DNA of 64,000 nucleotides from Thelonectria olida. Taxonomy: Eukaryota > Ascomycota > Sordariomycetes > Hypocreales > Nectriaceae. The notes under the pieces were generated by a model. The model was not told the origin of the DNA. It did not search any database and was given only the letters and a program-made list of their open reading frames with translations. How positions within the stretch are numbered: position 1 is the first letter of the stretch; each line of letters opens with the position of its first letter. Positions 1 through 11,654 of this stretch are shown here, piece after piece. The stretch is from positions 186,001 through 250,000 of the forward strand of contig JAGPYM010000016.1 in the NCBI GenBank assembly GCA_020736575.1, in the 5' to 3' direction. A program made the translations under genes and the position numbers.

Positions 1-329
1 TTACTCCGTACCTCTGGCACCACGTCTGCGATGCCTTGGTGACAGTGGGCTGCTACGACGAGTGCCTCAAGATCATCAACGACTACTGGGGTGGCATGGT
101 CCGCGCTGGGGCGGACACGTTCTGGGAGTGCTATGATCCTCAGGATGCTCGGGCGAGTCCGTATGGAGACGTGAGAAACAATAGTTTCTGCCACGCGTGG
201 AGTTGCACGCCAACATATCTCTTGCGTGGCAAGCTGCTTGATGCTGTAAGTGGAAAGGTGACGGGCAAAGTGACTATGGGAGAGCTGGATGAGCAATGGA
301 TCCAACGTAGTGTTGGCCAGAACGAATGA
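1..329 (+). CDS. Six-hairpin glycosidase (GH78 alpha-L-rhamnosidase-like), C-terminal part only
   Basis: This is the 3' end of a gene that begins before the window; the reading frame is open from base 3 to the TGA at 327-329. The 108 visible residues contain the C-terminal part of an (alpha/alpha)6 catalytic barrel: a Trp-His-His helix, a stretch reading YWGGMVRAGADTFWECYDP, then NSFCHAWSCTPTYLLR. In the GH78 and related six-hairpin families this pattern closes the active-site barrel before the C-terminal segment. Enzymes of this kind remove terminal rhamnose or related sugars from plant glycosides and pectin, usually outside the cell, but signal peptide and catalytic acid residues lie outside the window. 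Substrate therefore cannot be stated. No intron is visible in this part. Confidence 0.75.
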   Translation, partial: TPYLWHHVCDALVTVGCYDECLKIINDYWGGMVRAGADTFWECYDPQDARASPYGDVRNNSFCHAWSCTPTYLLRGKLLDAVSGKVTGKVTMGELDEQWIQRSVGQNE

Positions 330-1770
330 ATTGTAATTAAGACATCGACTCATTGATCCCATCTATGCCATTGAGCAACATGTCATACGCGTACCTTGGT
401 TCGTGATGAACCACCCATTGCGCTTCCACATGCAGTTTTGATATCTAGGTAATTAACTAGGCGCCCTTCCCGTGCCCCGATCGATACACAGAGTCACAGA
501 TTAGTGATCCGGCATCTCCATGCTCCTCACCCCGGAGCATGGCCAAATGAGGTTGGTCAGTGGCAACCCATGTCTCACACCAACCCCTCGCAGCATCTGA
601 CCTGACGAACCTGACCCCCAAACACTTGGTCCTCTCGCCAGCACAGTCATGTGTTCTTAGTCCATTTCACCGCTTGGCCTGGTGGCGCATGGTGCCATTT
701 CTCCGAAGGGGAAATTTACGGAGAACTGGCATGACGCCTAAGCTAGCTCCCTTGTTCTATTACCGAGAATTTCGTACCCTCCAAGTTCCAGACTCACCCC
801 TCCCTCAGCTATTAACTGTCCGTAGTCGTTCCGTTTAGGTCTGTTAGCTAGCGGCACAGAGGGCCAAGAGTTGCCAGAAAGGGACGGTTTCTTGCCTCAG
901 CTTGCGCCGTTCCTCCGCAACATATCAACGGAGGCTCTTATATGCATCTTTGGCAGCAATCCATCGACCAAGCTGAACGTTGACCCAGATACAGCTATCT
1001 AATCGCGGGCAATCATCAGCCGATCTACGGAGACAGTTGCCGAATTGAAGAAGTTAATAACCATTCTCCTGAGTCCCGTTCCCGACTCCCTAGGCCCGTC
1101 TCGTAGAGTGAGAGGTCGCCGCTGGAACTCCTTAATTGCATTCCTCGCACACTCTTCCAGCCGCGTCTCCCTCGCCATCTTGAGACATTCCTTCACTTTC
1201 CCCTGCGCCATTCAATTTATCCCCCTTATTTACGCGAAGCGAGCCTCTGCGACAATACTTAAGATCGGCCCTCCCGCGTCCACACGTGGGGATCATTAAG
1301 CTGAAGGGCATACCAGCAAACCACTTAAGACCCCCTTCCCCCTTCAAGCCACAAGATAGACTCACGACCTGTCTCGATTACAGACCCCTATGTAAGGAGT
1401 GTGTGCATCTGGTTGGCCTATTGTAGAGTCCAGGGTGAATGGCAACTCCTGTCTATCCCTCAAACACACTGTAGCGGCCCAGCCACATCCAATCGCCACC
1501 GGGAAATAATGCTTTCTGTCTCAGTTATGTGCTTTACAGACATGATCGTCACCCTTAATTGCGTTCCAGAGGTGGTCAGGAGAAGTTGAATGTCGAGTAT
1601 TTGAAAGGCAAGATGCCGCCACCGAATTTCTTGCCATCCATCACCAGCATCACTCTCAGCTCTGACACTCACAATCCAAGTCGACTTCGACAACGAGTAC
1701 CGCATCCCACACCGGGCGCCTGATAGATCATATCTCCTTTTCCCATCTCACGCCTACCTCACAACCAACC
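330..1770. other. Intergenic spacer, no gene seen
   Basis: About 1.4 kb between two plus-strand genes. Only short overlapping frames without coding character are present. The last 150 bases before 1771 are pyrimidine-rich and are the likely promoter and leader of the wall-protein gene. Confidence 0.6.
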
Positions 1771-2928
1771 ATGCGATCATCATTGGCCCTTCTGGCTCTT
1801 GCAGTCTCCTCTTTCGCCGCCGACCTTGCTCCCAAAGGTAATGCGCCTGACGGATGCAGTGCTTCTTATGACGGCACTTTCGAGGTGACCATTTTCAGTG
1901 GTTCATCATCGTCTAAGCGAGATATTCTCAATGTTAGTCAACACACAACGTGCACACAAATCTTGAACGAGTCATCTAACCTTCGACAGAAGCGAGCATC
2001 ATGCAGCGGAGAGGGCGTCCTGGTCATGACACTCAAAGACGGTGTCCTCAAGGACTCCAAAGACCGCACCGGATACGTTGCCTCCAATTACCAGTTCCAA
2101 TTTGACGATCCTCCTCAAGAGAATGCCGTATACACTAGCGGCTTCTCGGCCTGCTCCAACCAATCGCTGGCTCTGGGGTCGTCGACGGTCTTTTATCAGT
2201 GTCAATCTGGAGACTTTTACAATCTTTACGATCGCCACTGGGCAAGCCAATGCGAGCCTGTCGAGGTTGTCATGATGCCTTGCGGCAGCTCCAGCGGTAA
2301 CAGCGCGAAAAAGGTTGTTGGAAGCATCATCGCCACGACAGTTGTCACGCTCGTTTCTGCCGGCGTCACCACGGAAGTCGAGACAACGATCAATGTCCCC
2401 ATGTGCCAGATTGGCGATGGCCAAGTGCAAGTCCGCACAACGCCCTGCGACGACATGGAACTGCCCATCATCACCGCCGCGCCCGTGAGCCAAGTCTCAG
2501 ACGGCAAGCTCCAGGTGCCCACCGCTCAACCGCCGGCGCTGACGCAGCCCAACAAGGCCGCTGATGCTGGCACTGCTGCTGAACCCCCAGCTGGCACCGC
2601 CGAGGCCGTTACAAATCCTGCTCCCGCCGAGACGAACGGCAGTGGTGTTCTCGTCACTGAGTCTGGCGCCGCCTCGACCGCTGCCACGGCCAAGCCCAAA
2701 ACTATGAGAACCAAGTCGTCCAAGTCCGAATCTGAATCTGGCACTGAGACTGAGGAAGCCACCTCAGCGACAGAGACCGACGAGAGCGCTGATAACACAG
2801 AAGCTGGCAGTGACGCTTCTGAAACGTCAAGCCCTTCCAACAACTCATCGTCGAGGGGCATGGCGCTCACGCCCGGTGCCATCTTTGCACTTATGGTCGG
2901 CGTTACTTGGGCTCTGGTTTCTATTTAA
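1771..2928 (+). CDS. PIR-type covalently linked cell wall protein with GPI signal
   Basis: Exons 1771-1932 and 1990-2928; spliced product 366 residues. The 57-nt intron 1933-1989 (GTTAGT, branch TCTAACC, CGACAG) is phase 0 and stop-free, so the unspliced frame also stays open. Residues 1-17 are a signal peptide. A Kex2-type Lys-Arg pair precedes and a second follows the intron junction. The central domain (SNYQFQFDDPPQ, TSGFSACSNQSLALGSSTVFYQC, SGDFYNLYDRHWASQC) is the conserved Cys domain of Pir/Cis3-like wall proteins. It is followed by two PIR-like motifs, QIGDGQVQ and QVSDGKLQ, whose glutamine is the beta-glucan linkage site in yeast Pir proteins. A Ser/Thr/Glu-rich region leads to a hydrophobic C-terminal tail after SSNNSSSRG, typical of GPI attachment. 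Predicted role: structural wall protein. Having both PIR motifs and a GPI tail is less usual. Confidence 0.85.
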   Translation: MRSSLALLALAVSSFAADLAPKGNAPDGCSASYDGTFEVTIFSGSSSSKRDILNVSQHTTCTQILNESSNLRQKRASCSGEGVLVMTLKDGVLKDSKDRTGYVASNYQFQFDDPPQENAVYTSGFSACSNQSLALGSSTVFYQCQSGDFYNLYDRHWASQCEPVEVVMMPCGSSSGNSAKKVVGSIIATTVVTLVSAGVTTEVETTINVPMCQIGDGQVQVRTTPCDDMELPIITAAPVSQVSDGKLQVPTAQPPALTQPNKAADAGTAAEPPAGTAEAVTNPAPAETNGSGVLVTESGAASTAATAKPKTMRTKSSKSESESGTETEEATSATETDESADNTEAGSDASETSSPSNNSSSRGMALTPGAIFALMVGVTWALVSI

Positions 2929-4058
2929 ACGGACCTCACGGGTTCGGTTTGATCTGAGCTAGAGGCTAGAAACATGACGCGTAATTTACGTCCTGGAGAG
3001 GTCGAATGTTGGGTTGCTTTTTGGTGTAATTAGGTGTTCTGGATTCTAATAGTAAACGAGGACTAAAGGACAGCTTAAAAGAAGAACAAGTAGTGAAAAG
3101 AAGGGTTAATTAAGCATAGAGGCGCAAGCTATAGAAAGGCACGTTTCTCAAGCATTTTATCATTCCCCTGGGCTGCATCTTGGTTAGGAGGCCCTCGCAC
3201 GTTAGGTGCCTGGAGCAGCCTGTAACTGTGAGAAGAGTCTGTAACTCAATTCTCCTACCGGTTTCCCATACGTGCGGTTGAAAACCTCTCCTGGACTAAC
3301 TATAATCAACTCGAATAGTTGCTTTTCAAGACTCTATTGGTAAGGTGGCAGTTAGTAGCGTCACGGCGTACCAAGTTGCAAGTCGGCCTTACCCTAAAGC
3401 TTCCTCCCGAACTCACACATGATTAATACTTAGAACGCACCTTTCATGAAAGAACCTTAGTCAATGTATGTAAGAAAACTTTCATTTAAGGCTCTCTAAT
3501 GTGACTAAAAAACACAAAATCCCTCGAGACGCTCCCAAGAGTCGTAGTCATCACTCAGGGAGGTTCACATTCACCAAGTTGAACGTTTCCACGCACTGCC
3601 AATGACCACCTCAAATCTAATCTCAGCACTACGTTGCCTGCTCCTAAGCTAGCCTATTTATCTTGACAGTTAGAGCACCTTTCTGTTTCACACAGCATCG
3701 ACGTTGAGGTCGCAGCGAATAATTATGGAGGAGTTGCCTGATACGAGGCACCTTGTTCAGACCATAACACAGGCAGTATTGCAGATGCCCAAATGAAGAT
3801 GCCTCGCCATTTATAACAACTGTAAGCCCATTTAGGAATAAATTTACTTTGTTTAGATTTCCATTCGCGAGCCGATCACTTGTTCAATCTTGCGTTTTGG
3901 TTGTTATACATGGTCCGTGCACCATACCATGTTGTCTTTGATGACTAAGTTTCACTCTCGAAATTGAACTCGCTTGCCTCTATGATCCGTCGCGACTCCA
4001 ACCTTGAAAGTCCCAGAACTCGTCCCCATCAAACGACAACAAACAACACACTGACAGA
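2929..4058. other. Intergenic spacer, no gene seen
   Basis: About 1.1 kb downstream of the wall-protein gene. It is relatively AT-rich with scattered stops in all frames. It should hold the 3' UTR of the upstream gene and the promoter of the zinc-finger gene at 4059. Confidence 0.6.
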
Positions 4059-4973
4059 ATGGCCGACTTTTGGAAATCGACGCCCAGTTACTGGTGCAAA
4101 TACTGTTCCTGCTACATCCGCGACACGAAATTCGAGCGTACAAACCATGACGCCTCCAGCAAGCACCAGTATGCCATGAAGCGCTTCTTGCGCAACATCC
4201 ACCGCGAGCACGAGCAACAAGAGCGCGAAAAGAAGGCTGCCCAACGCGAAATCGCCAGAGTCACTGGAATCTCACAGAATGATGCGTCAGGGCCTTCAGC
4301 GTCTTCGTCGACTCCATCTACGGGCGCGCAAAAGGCCAAACCTGCCGCGCCGAGCGAGCAACAATTACAGAAACAAAGAGAGCAGCTCGCGGAAATGGGT
4401 GTGTCGATACCGAGCGAATTTCAACCTGAAATGGCGATACCGGGAGAATGGACAGTGACAAAGATCATCGAGCGGAAGACCGAGGGGCCAAAAACCGAGG
4501 GCGACGGCGAAGAAGACAGGAAGACATCGGTCGAATCAAGAGCAACCGGAACCAGAAAACGCGAAGCCTCTGAGGATCAAAAAGCAGAAGAAGAGGCTGT
4601 GAAGGGCCTGTTCAAGAAACCCAGGCGTTGGGGCAGAGATTCCAGAGCGATGCCTTCAGAGGAAGACAAGGATCTGGATGCGCTGTTGAACGCATCAACG
4701 TTTCAGCCGACCAAGCCGGAGAGCCACGAGGAGAATGCCAAGAAGGAAGAGGACCTAGTGCACGACGATAAGGCCAACATCAAACTCGAGGAGGGTGCTG
4801 CGAATGACGGGCCAAGCGACGACGGGAACACCAAGAAGGAGGATGCGAACGTCAAGACGGAGGTTTCGGAGCAAGAATCGCTCATCAAGCCAGAACCAGA
4901 GGATGGCGGTGACTCGGGGATCACGCCCATCGTTTTCAAGAAACGAAAGCCCAGGGGCATTCGCCAAAAGTAA
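4059..4973 (+). CDS. U1-type zinc-finger protein, WBP4/FBP21-like splicing factor
   Basis: Intronless, 304 residues. The N-terminus MADFWKSTPSYWCKYC starts a U1/matrin-type C2H2 finger with ligands Cys13, Cys16, His30 and His36 (C-x2-C-x13-H-x5-H), followed by a basic helix. This arrangement at the extreme N-terminus is characteristic of WW-domain-binding protein 4 (FBP21), a spliceosome-associated factor. The rest is charged and low-complexity, rich in Lys/Glu with several KxE patterns that resemble sumoylation sites, and ends in PIVFKKRKPRGIRQK, a basic tail like that of WBP4 homologues. I see no WW domain, so the fungal form probably lacks them. Expected location is the nucleus. The start is the first ATG in the frame, directly before the finger. 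Confidence 0.8.
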   Translation: MADFWKSTPSYWCKYCSCYIRDTKFERTNHDASSKHQYAMKRFLRNIHREHEQQEREKKAAQREIARVTGISQNDASGPSASSSTPSTGAQKAKPAAPSEQQLQKQREQLAEMGVSIPSEFQPEMAIPGEWTVTKIIERKTEGPKTEGDGEEDRKTSVESRATGTRKREASEDQKAEEEAVKGLFKKPRRWGRDSRAMPSEEDKDLDALLNASTFQPTKPESHEENAKKEEDLVHDDKANIKLEEGAANDGPSDDGNTKKEDANVKTEVSEQESLIKPEPEDGGDSGITPIVFKKRKPRGIRQK

Positions 4974-5943
4974 GCGAATGGGCTGAAGTCATCCCAAATT
5001 ATCGACGAATATTCCCACGAATGACAACGCCTGACGTTGGAGTTAACTACCGAGGCGCAAGTTGTGCTTATCTCAATCAGCGAGCCCCAAGCAGGTCAAG
5101 CTCAGAACTACCGATGTCGAAACGCGCCCACCTTGTAAGTCTGGAATACAAGCTTTAAAGCATTGTCAACGTGACTGGAATCCCGTCATAGGTGCATTTG
5201 AGTTTGCTTGCGGCTACGAGGACGGATACACACCCCCGGCCACGTCGATGAGATGAGCTCACCAAGTTTAACCATCCATGTATCCATGAACGTAAGCAAC
5301 ATCTCACAGCTTCTGAAACCCTCCCGACACAGGAAGGGTCCTATGGAAATATATTAGCATTCCAAAGCAACAAACCCTCTGATGAAGCGAGCAACGGCTG
5401 GACGATGGGCCAGATGAGTGCATCGGGGGTAAACGGCTTTAAATGCAAATGTCCCTGTTCATAATAAGTGAAGCAATAAAACGAGTTATGTCACTGGATA
5501 AAACGGCACAGAAACCTCGTATCTAAGCAAGCGCAAGCGTAAACCCCCTGTCACTCGGGCAGCTTTTCGCGCCCAAGATTGATCGCGCATCTCAATTTTG
5601 GCGGGGTAAAGACGGATGGATACCCCGACGAACATGAAAATATGTGGGCAGTTTAAGTTATCATTATTCAATCAATTGAGGCTCTTATCTCCATGGCTTT
5701 GTGCCGATAACTCCTGTCGAAGATCTGGTGCAATTGCGTCACTTCGACTCATTTGGCGGAAGCTGGTGTTCGGGTTCCGGCCACTGCCAATGGACTGGAA
5801 GCGATAAAACCTCGGCCGAGTGCCCTCGTTTCAGGTACTTGACCACACTCACACTCGCTCTCCAACTTGTCCAGATCAGACTTCACTTTGCCAGTGACTC
5901 AGTTGCCACCATTGTGACGTGACGTACCTATCCAAAGACCAAA
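4974..5943. other. Intergenic spacer, no gene seen
   Basis: About 1 kb between the zinc-finger gene and the dienelactone hydrolase gene. Short frames only, none with a recognisable product. A TCAGACTTCACTTTGCC-type pyrimidine stretch close to 5944 fits a leader. Confidence 0.55.
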
Positions 5944-6867
5944 ATGGCCTCCAACCCTCCTGGACAGTGCTGCCTTGAAGGCTTTCGCCATGAGTATGAA
6001 TACCCCGCTCCGAGTACGATGAGCGACGTCTGGGGAATCAAGAGAAGAATAAACCACCACGGTAGCTAATTCATTTGCAGAGGCGAACCTCGGGGAGAAA
6101 TGATCAAAATAGCCAACGACTCCATCTCCGCCTACCTTGCAACTCCAGCCGCCGACAAGAATAAGAACGTCGGCATCCTCTACATCGCTGACATTTTCGG
6201 CCTCTGGAACAACAGCAAGCTCCTCGCCGACGAGTTCGCCAAGAATGGCTACACTTGCCTGATCCCCGACCTGTTCAACGGCGACGTGTGTCCCAATCCC
6301 CGGCCTGCCGGATTCGACGTCATGGGCTGGTTTGCTCGTGGCAGCAACGGCGATAACCCGCACACGTCCGAGCAGGTCGATCCCATTGTCGTCAAGGGCA
6401 TTGAGGCGCTCAAGGGTTTGGGGCTTGGCAAGATTGGAGCTGTTGGATACTGCTTCGGTGCCAAGGTGAGTCCAAACCAACCCTCAAGCTACCTTACCTA
6501 CCATCGGTACCTACGGAGATAGCCGGGCACATGCTGATGACTCCAGTACGTCGTCCGCCACTACAAAGATGGCATCCAAGCCGGCTTCCTCGCGCACCCA
6601 TCCTTCGTGACGGAAGAAGAATTTGCGGCCATCGCAGGTCCCATCTCCATCGCCGCCGCCGAGACGGACTCCATCTTCCCGCTGGACAAGCGTGTGGCAT
6701 CGGAGAAGATTCTCAACACGCTGAGCCACGCGTGGCAGATCAACCTGTACTCGGGGACAGAGCACGGGTTCGCAGTTCGTGGTGACATGAGCAAGCGGCA
6801 CTTGAAGTTTGCTAAGGAGCAGGCGTTTAACCAGGCTGTGACGTGGTTTGACGAACATTTGGCTTGA
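5944..6867 (+). CDS. Dienelactone hydrolase family protein
   Basis: Three exons: 5944-5993, 6081-6465, 6547-6867; 251 residues. Introns 5994-6080 (GTATGA..TTTGCAG) and 6466-6546 (GTGAGT..CTCCAG) keep the frame. The product is a single alpha/beta-hydrolase domain of the dienelactone hydrolase family. The nucleophile elbow is GYCFG with Cys141; the other triad members fit Asp186 (AAETDS) and His218 (TEHGF). The N-terminus MASNPPGQCCLEGFRHEGEPRG is typical of fungal cytosolic members related to yeast Aim2. Bacterial relatives open the lactone ring of dienelactone in chloroaromatic degradation; most fungal substrates are unknown. No signal peptide, so cytosolic. The residue set indicates an active hydrolase. 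Confidence 0.88.
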
Positions 6868-7730
6868 GAAGTAGGTAGATGAGAGATGGTATTGGGTTAT
6901 GACTTTGATGAATCGAGGGGATATGATGAACGGGACATGGAATGGAACATGAGGGACATCTAGTCTATTCCATCTGACATAAATTCCTTGAATGAAGAGA
7001 TTCCTGAGCTCGATACCTTACGTATGTGGCATCAGCTTTTCCGAACGACGGACGCTTAATTTTCCCCACCAGTTTCAACTCGTCCGTCCCAACACTACCC
7101 CATGTTCACTACCCGTCAACATCCTGAAGGTGGCTTCTTCTTCAGGGGCACAATTCTGGAACTTAACACAAATGTTGCTATCGTTCGTCAGTGGCCTCAA
7201 ACTCAGGGGCACGGGAGCGACCCAAGGATGATCCATGGGTGTATCATCATGCCTCCGAGTCACGGGCCCCATTGTGCTCCCCGAAGTCATTCACCACCCA
7301 CTGAACGAATGGATGGAAGTCACCCCCACAGAAGGAGTCGCTTAACAAGAAACGTTGCAGCGCCACACCCACTCGGGACCAGCCCTGAAGACTCTCACTC
7401 TCAAGAGGCCCGGTCTTGCTCGTCGGCCGTTCTCCAAACCTGACCTATCAACCATCACCGTCACCGCGCAAAAAATCCTCCATTGGACGAACCTCCGCAA
7501 ACTTGGATCGTTATCGGCCCCTTGCAGATTGACTGCATTGGCATCGACAGACCGACCGACCGACCAGAAGAGAAACACACATACGATACGATTTGCTACT
7601 GCAGGAACAAGACACCAACCCAAGACATCTCCACCTTCTCCTTCGCAGCGTTGAACTGAACCTCCCCAACGGACAATGAGCATCGTCAATCAGTGAATGG
7701 AGTCGCCTCATCGCCTCCTCCGCCTTGGCC
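6868..7730. other. Intergenic spacer and probable leader of the TAPT1-like gene
   Basis: About 0.86 kb. Stops occur in all frames at intervals. A short tetranucleotide run of GACC (four copies) lies at 7550-7565. Nothing else was recognised. Confidence 0.55.
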
Positions 7731-10700
7731 ATGGCTGCCGTCTCCGTCGACACGAGCAAGACTCGACATCCTCCGAATAACCGAGCTCACCTCCCGACTT
7801 CAACGCTCCTCCCGCTCTCTGCTCCTCACCTGCCACCGCCGACATCCTCAACCTCAGAAGATTGCTCGCCCACCGCCGCCCCGACTCTGTCTCCAGTCTG
7901 GGCTGCTCCGTCGGCCACCGCCACCATTCCGTTTCCTCCTCCGCCTCCGCCTGCCGTCTCCTCTGACGAGGACCGTTCCTCCGATGATGGTTCCCACCGC
8001 AGCGCCAGCCCTCGCCGGCCCAAGTCCAACTCGTCGTCCATCTCCGATCCCGCTGTAGAGGACGACACCGCCGACGACGAGTCCGACAACGACGCCGCTG
8101 ACATGCATCACCACCGACGTCACACCGTTGGCGGAAAGGCCAAGCACAGAGAACCCACCGAAAAAGACAAAGACAAAGACAAGAGCGACGGCGGCTTCTC
8201 TGGCAGGGGCAGTCGAAGTAGCACAATCAGCAATGCCACCGTCCACGGCGGCCATGTCCGTCGCCTCTCGGCAACCGAGATGCAACGCCTCACAAACTCT
8301 CCCGAGTCTCTGCCCATTGCTCCTGCGCCGCCCCAGCGTCGATCGATAGACCAGGACTTTGACAGCAGCTTTGCTCGCTTTGCTGACCAGCGCGAGGCCA
8401 TTCGCCAATCCATGTTGCGCCAGCCCGACCTCTTGCGACAGCCCGATTTCTCCCAGCTGCAAGTCAATGCCTTTGCAGCCGAGTCCCGCGGAGGCAGCGC
8501 CTTCTTCGTCGCACGCGATGCCCACCGTCGACCGTCACCAGCTCCTCGAACCGTTTCGACACCACCTACGAATAGAGTTCAAAGTGACGTCTCAACGGCA
8601 AATGCCCCGTCTCCTCGCCGATATTCGTCCTTTCACTCAGCCAACCGCCCTCCCACGCTACACCTCAACCTTGATGGCGTGCCACCAAGTATGCCAAGCC
8701 GCTCTAACCCAGCGACGGCTATCCCGGTGCAGCAAACCGAGTCTGTCCCAAGCCACCGCATCCCATCAACTCTTCCACCCATTATTCCTCTCCCTCCAAT
8801 GTCTCTCCCGACGCATCTCCAGCTCGAACTGGCGGCTCAACGACCTAGTCCTTTGTACATCCACCAGTCTCACGCATACGATATCCCGTACGAATCCAAC
8901 GCCGTAAAGTTTGAACGCCTCAAGAATGCCCTGCTTATACCTCCGCTCCTCGAGCGCACGCTGCACTTTGGCGCCCTGGCCTGTCTGGATGCCTGGCTAC
9001 ACAACTTTACCATTCTTCCTGTACGGTTCTTCTTAGCACTCGCGGTACTTATTCGATGGTGGGCATATGTCGTCGGAAAAGAGATTAAGTTTCTCGTTGA
9101 TTATGTTTGGACCGGCCTTGGACGGCTATGGAAGCGCGGTCGCAGGGGCAGCATACAGGTGCAAGTGGGCGATCTTTCCGACGACGAGAGATCTCGCAGT
9201 GAGAGTCGGCCACGTGGACTTTCGACGGATTCAACAGCTTCAAGGGCCAGCGCCATTGACTCGAGAACGAACGGCAACGCCAACGGCCGCTTAAAACCTC
9301 CGATGCCGCCCCGAGCCCCCAAAGCAGGAGTCTTCAGGCATAGGAGGACCAAGTCAATGCCATCCAGCCTCTCGGCATTCCACAAGGCCGATTTGCTCCA
9401 GGGCGCCGTTATTATCTGCAGTTCCATGGCGCTCATGACCTTGGATGCCAGTCGCATGTATCATTTCATTCGCGCTCAGTCTGCTATCAAGCTGTACGTC
9501 ATCTACAACATCCTTGAGGTTAGTGACCGTCTTCTGTCTGCGTTAGGACAGGATATTCTGGAGTGCTTGTTCAGTACCGAGACGCTCTCTCGCAATGCGT
9601 CAGGTCGATCCAAGGTTTTGATGCCGCTCGGCATGTTTTGTCTGGCTCTGGCGTACTGCTGCCTTCACTCCATCGCTCTCTATTACCAAGTCATTACCCT
9701 CAATGTGGCGGTCAATTCATACTCCAATGCGCTCCTCACTCTTCTCCTGTCCAACCAGTTTGTCGAGATCAAGAGCACTGTATTCAAGCGCTTTGAAAAG
9801 GATAACTTGTTCCAGCTCACCTGTGCCGATATTGTTGAACGTTTCCAGCTGTGGATTATGCTTTTCATCATTGGTATGCGCAACGTCGTCGAGGTTGGTG
9901 GCCTTTCTGTCCCTGGCGCCGGCTCCGAACCTGGATTTGACGAGGCTTCTGGAGCTCTTCCCTTGCATAACCCGTCAATTCTTCCTCACAGTTTCACCGT
10001 CTTGCCCTCGTGGCTCATGTCCGGAGAAGTGCTCTCCCCCTTTCTCATTGTCATCGGCAGTGAGATGCTGGTCGACGCCATCAAGCATGCCTACGTGACC
10101 AAGTTCAACAACATCAAACCGGGCTTTTACAGCCGAATCCTTGACATTTTGTGCAAGGATTACTACACCAACGTAAGTACTCATTGAGAGCGACCTGAAC
10201 ATGTAGACGATGCGCTAACATGTTGCTGCCAGGCCTTCATGACTCCGTCTCTCACTCGACGTCTCGGCCTGGCCGTCATCCCCCTTTCATGTCTCTTCAT
10301 CCGCGCCTCTATCCAAACCTACCACATGCTTCTCTCCACCCACCTCCCCATGCCCCTGCCCGAATCAACGCAAACGTCACTCACCGAAGAATCTGCCGTT
10401 CCCTCCTCTCCGGCCGTCATAGCCGCCCTCAACCGCTTTGACACGCTGATCCGCGACTCCCTCGGCCGCGCAACCTATGGCTACCCTTACGGCTCGCCCC
10501 TTAATTCCCGGCCGTGGTACTCCTGGACCTCGGACGACGTGATCGCGGCCCTCACCATGATCATCGTCTTCTTCATCGCCTTCCTCGTCCTTCTCATTCT
10601 TAAACTCCTCCTCGGCATGGTCCTGCTTAAATACTCGCGCAATCGCTACGCCCGTATGAAACACAAGGAGCACCTCATCCAAACCGCCCAGGCCGATCGC

Positions 10701-10907
10701 GAACAATACGATGTGTTGGGGAGCAAACGCGCCGGCGGCTACGGACACGTAGAAGTCGGCGAGGATCGACAGCGCTGGATTCACGCCGACAAGACGGAAG
10801 GCTTGAAAGGTGGGAAAGGGCCGGGAGCACCGCCGCCGAAGAAGAAACCAGAGGGTGATTACGAACACGTCTTTCGGTACGAAATGGTCGCGAAGCGCAT
10901 ATGGTAA
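7731..10907 (+). CDS. TAPT1/Emp65-family multi-pass ER membrane protein
   Basis: Exons 7731-10172 and 10233-10907; 1038 residues. The 60-nt intron 10173-10232 (GTAAGT, branch GCTAAC, TGCCAG) is phase 0. The start is the first true ATG in the frame. Residues 1 to about 390 are disordered, Ser/Pro/Arg-rich. The membrane region begins near residue 400 with the family signature: a Trp-rich helix (VLIRWWAYVVGKEIKF), then HKADLLQGAVIICSSM, IYNILEVSDRLLSALGQD, and SNQFVEIKSTVFKRFEKDN with a following ADIVERFQLW. These match the TAPT1 family (Pfam Tapt1, formerly DUF747); the yeast relative Emp65 works with the SUN-domain protein Slp1 at the ER in protecting soluble proteins. The second exon adds further membrane spans and a soluble C-terminal tail. 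Function beyond ER membrane location is inference. Confidence 0.85.
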
Positions 10908-11654
10908 CTAACATACAACTTTGGGGCTCAACATACATACCTAGAGTCCTCTGATTATTTCCTAGCTTGCGTGCTTGGGACGGACACGAAAACTCTTGGC
11001 TGGGCCGGGGGAACTGGACCAGACCGGACCGGACGGTTTGGGCACATGCATTTGCTGAACTTTGTACACATGTGCGCGAACACATGCTTCAGGCGTTTTT
11101 GGGGAAGGGAACGGAACAAATCTTTTTTGTTTTCTAGGCGGACACGGGGAGTTTTTGAACTTACTGCCAAGTACATAATACGGTGTCGTGGTAGGCCTCG
11201 TATAACAAACAAAAAAGTAGAACCTCACTATAGCACTATAGGACTATTAATGAAACAAAGACACACAAGTTGATCCCTCTTCACGAGTGATGAGCAATAA
11301 TTGTTAGGTGAAAACAGATTGTGTCAATTCTATTCTCAGATGTCTTCTCAAAACCTGAGAAGATAAGTCGGCAACGCTAAATGATCCCTATTCCGTCCTA
11401 AGCCTGTTGAACTCTTCCATAAATCAGTTCCCTGGCCTCGGGTATTCTAGACAAGACCTCCCACATGGTATATACTCCATCTAGCACATCATCAAAACAT
11501 GTGTGTGCGTGTCTTTGTCATCATATTCATGTCCTCGTGTTCCGTTTCTCTCACGGTCTACGCGAGTCGTAAAGATCCTTTCCCTTTTTCGCCGTGTCAT
11601 GAATTCTCATCGCTCCCTTTTTTGGTTTTTGTTTTTCTTTTCTTCTATTTTGCT
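10908..11654. other. Convergent intergenic region
   Basis: About 0.75 kb between the 3' ends of the TAPT1-like gene (+) and the karyopherin gene (-). Overlapping short frames are present on both strands, with no coding signature. It should hold two 3' UTRs and polyadenylation sites. Confidence 0.6.
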
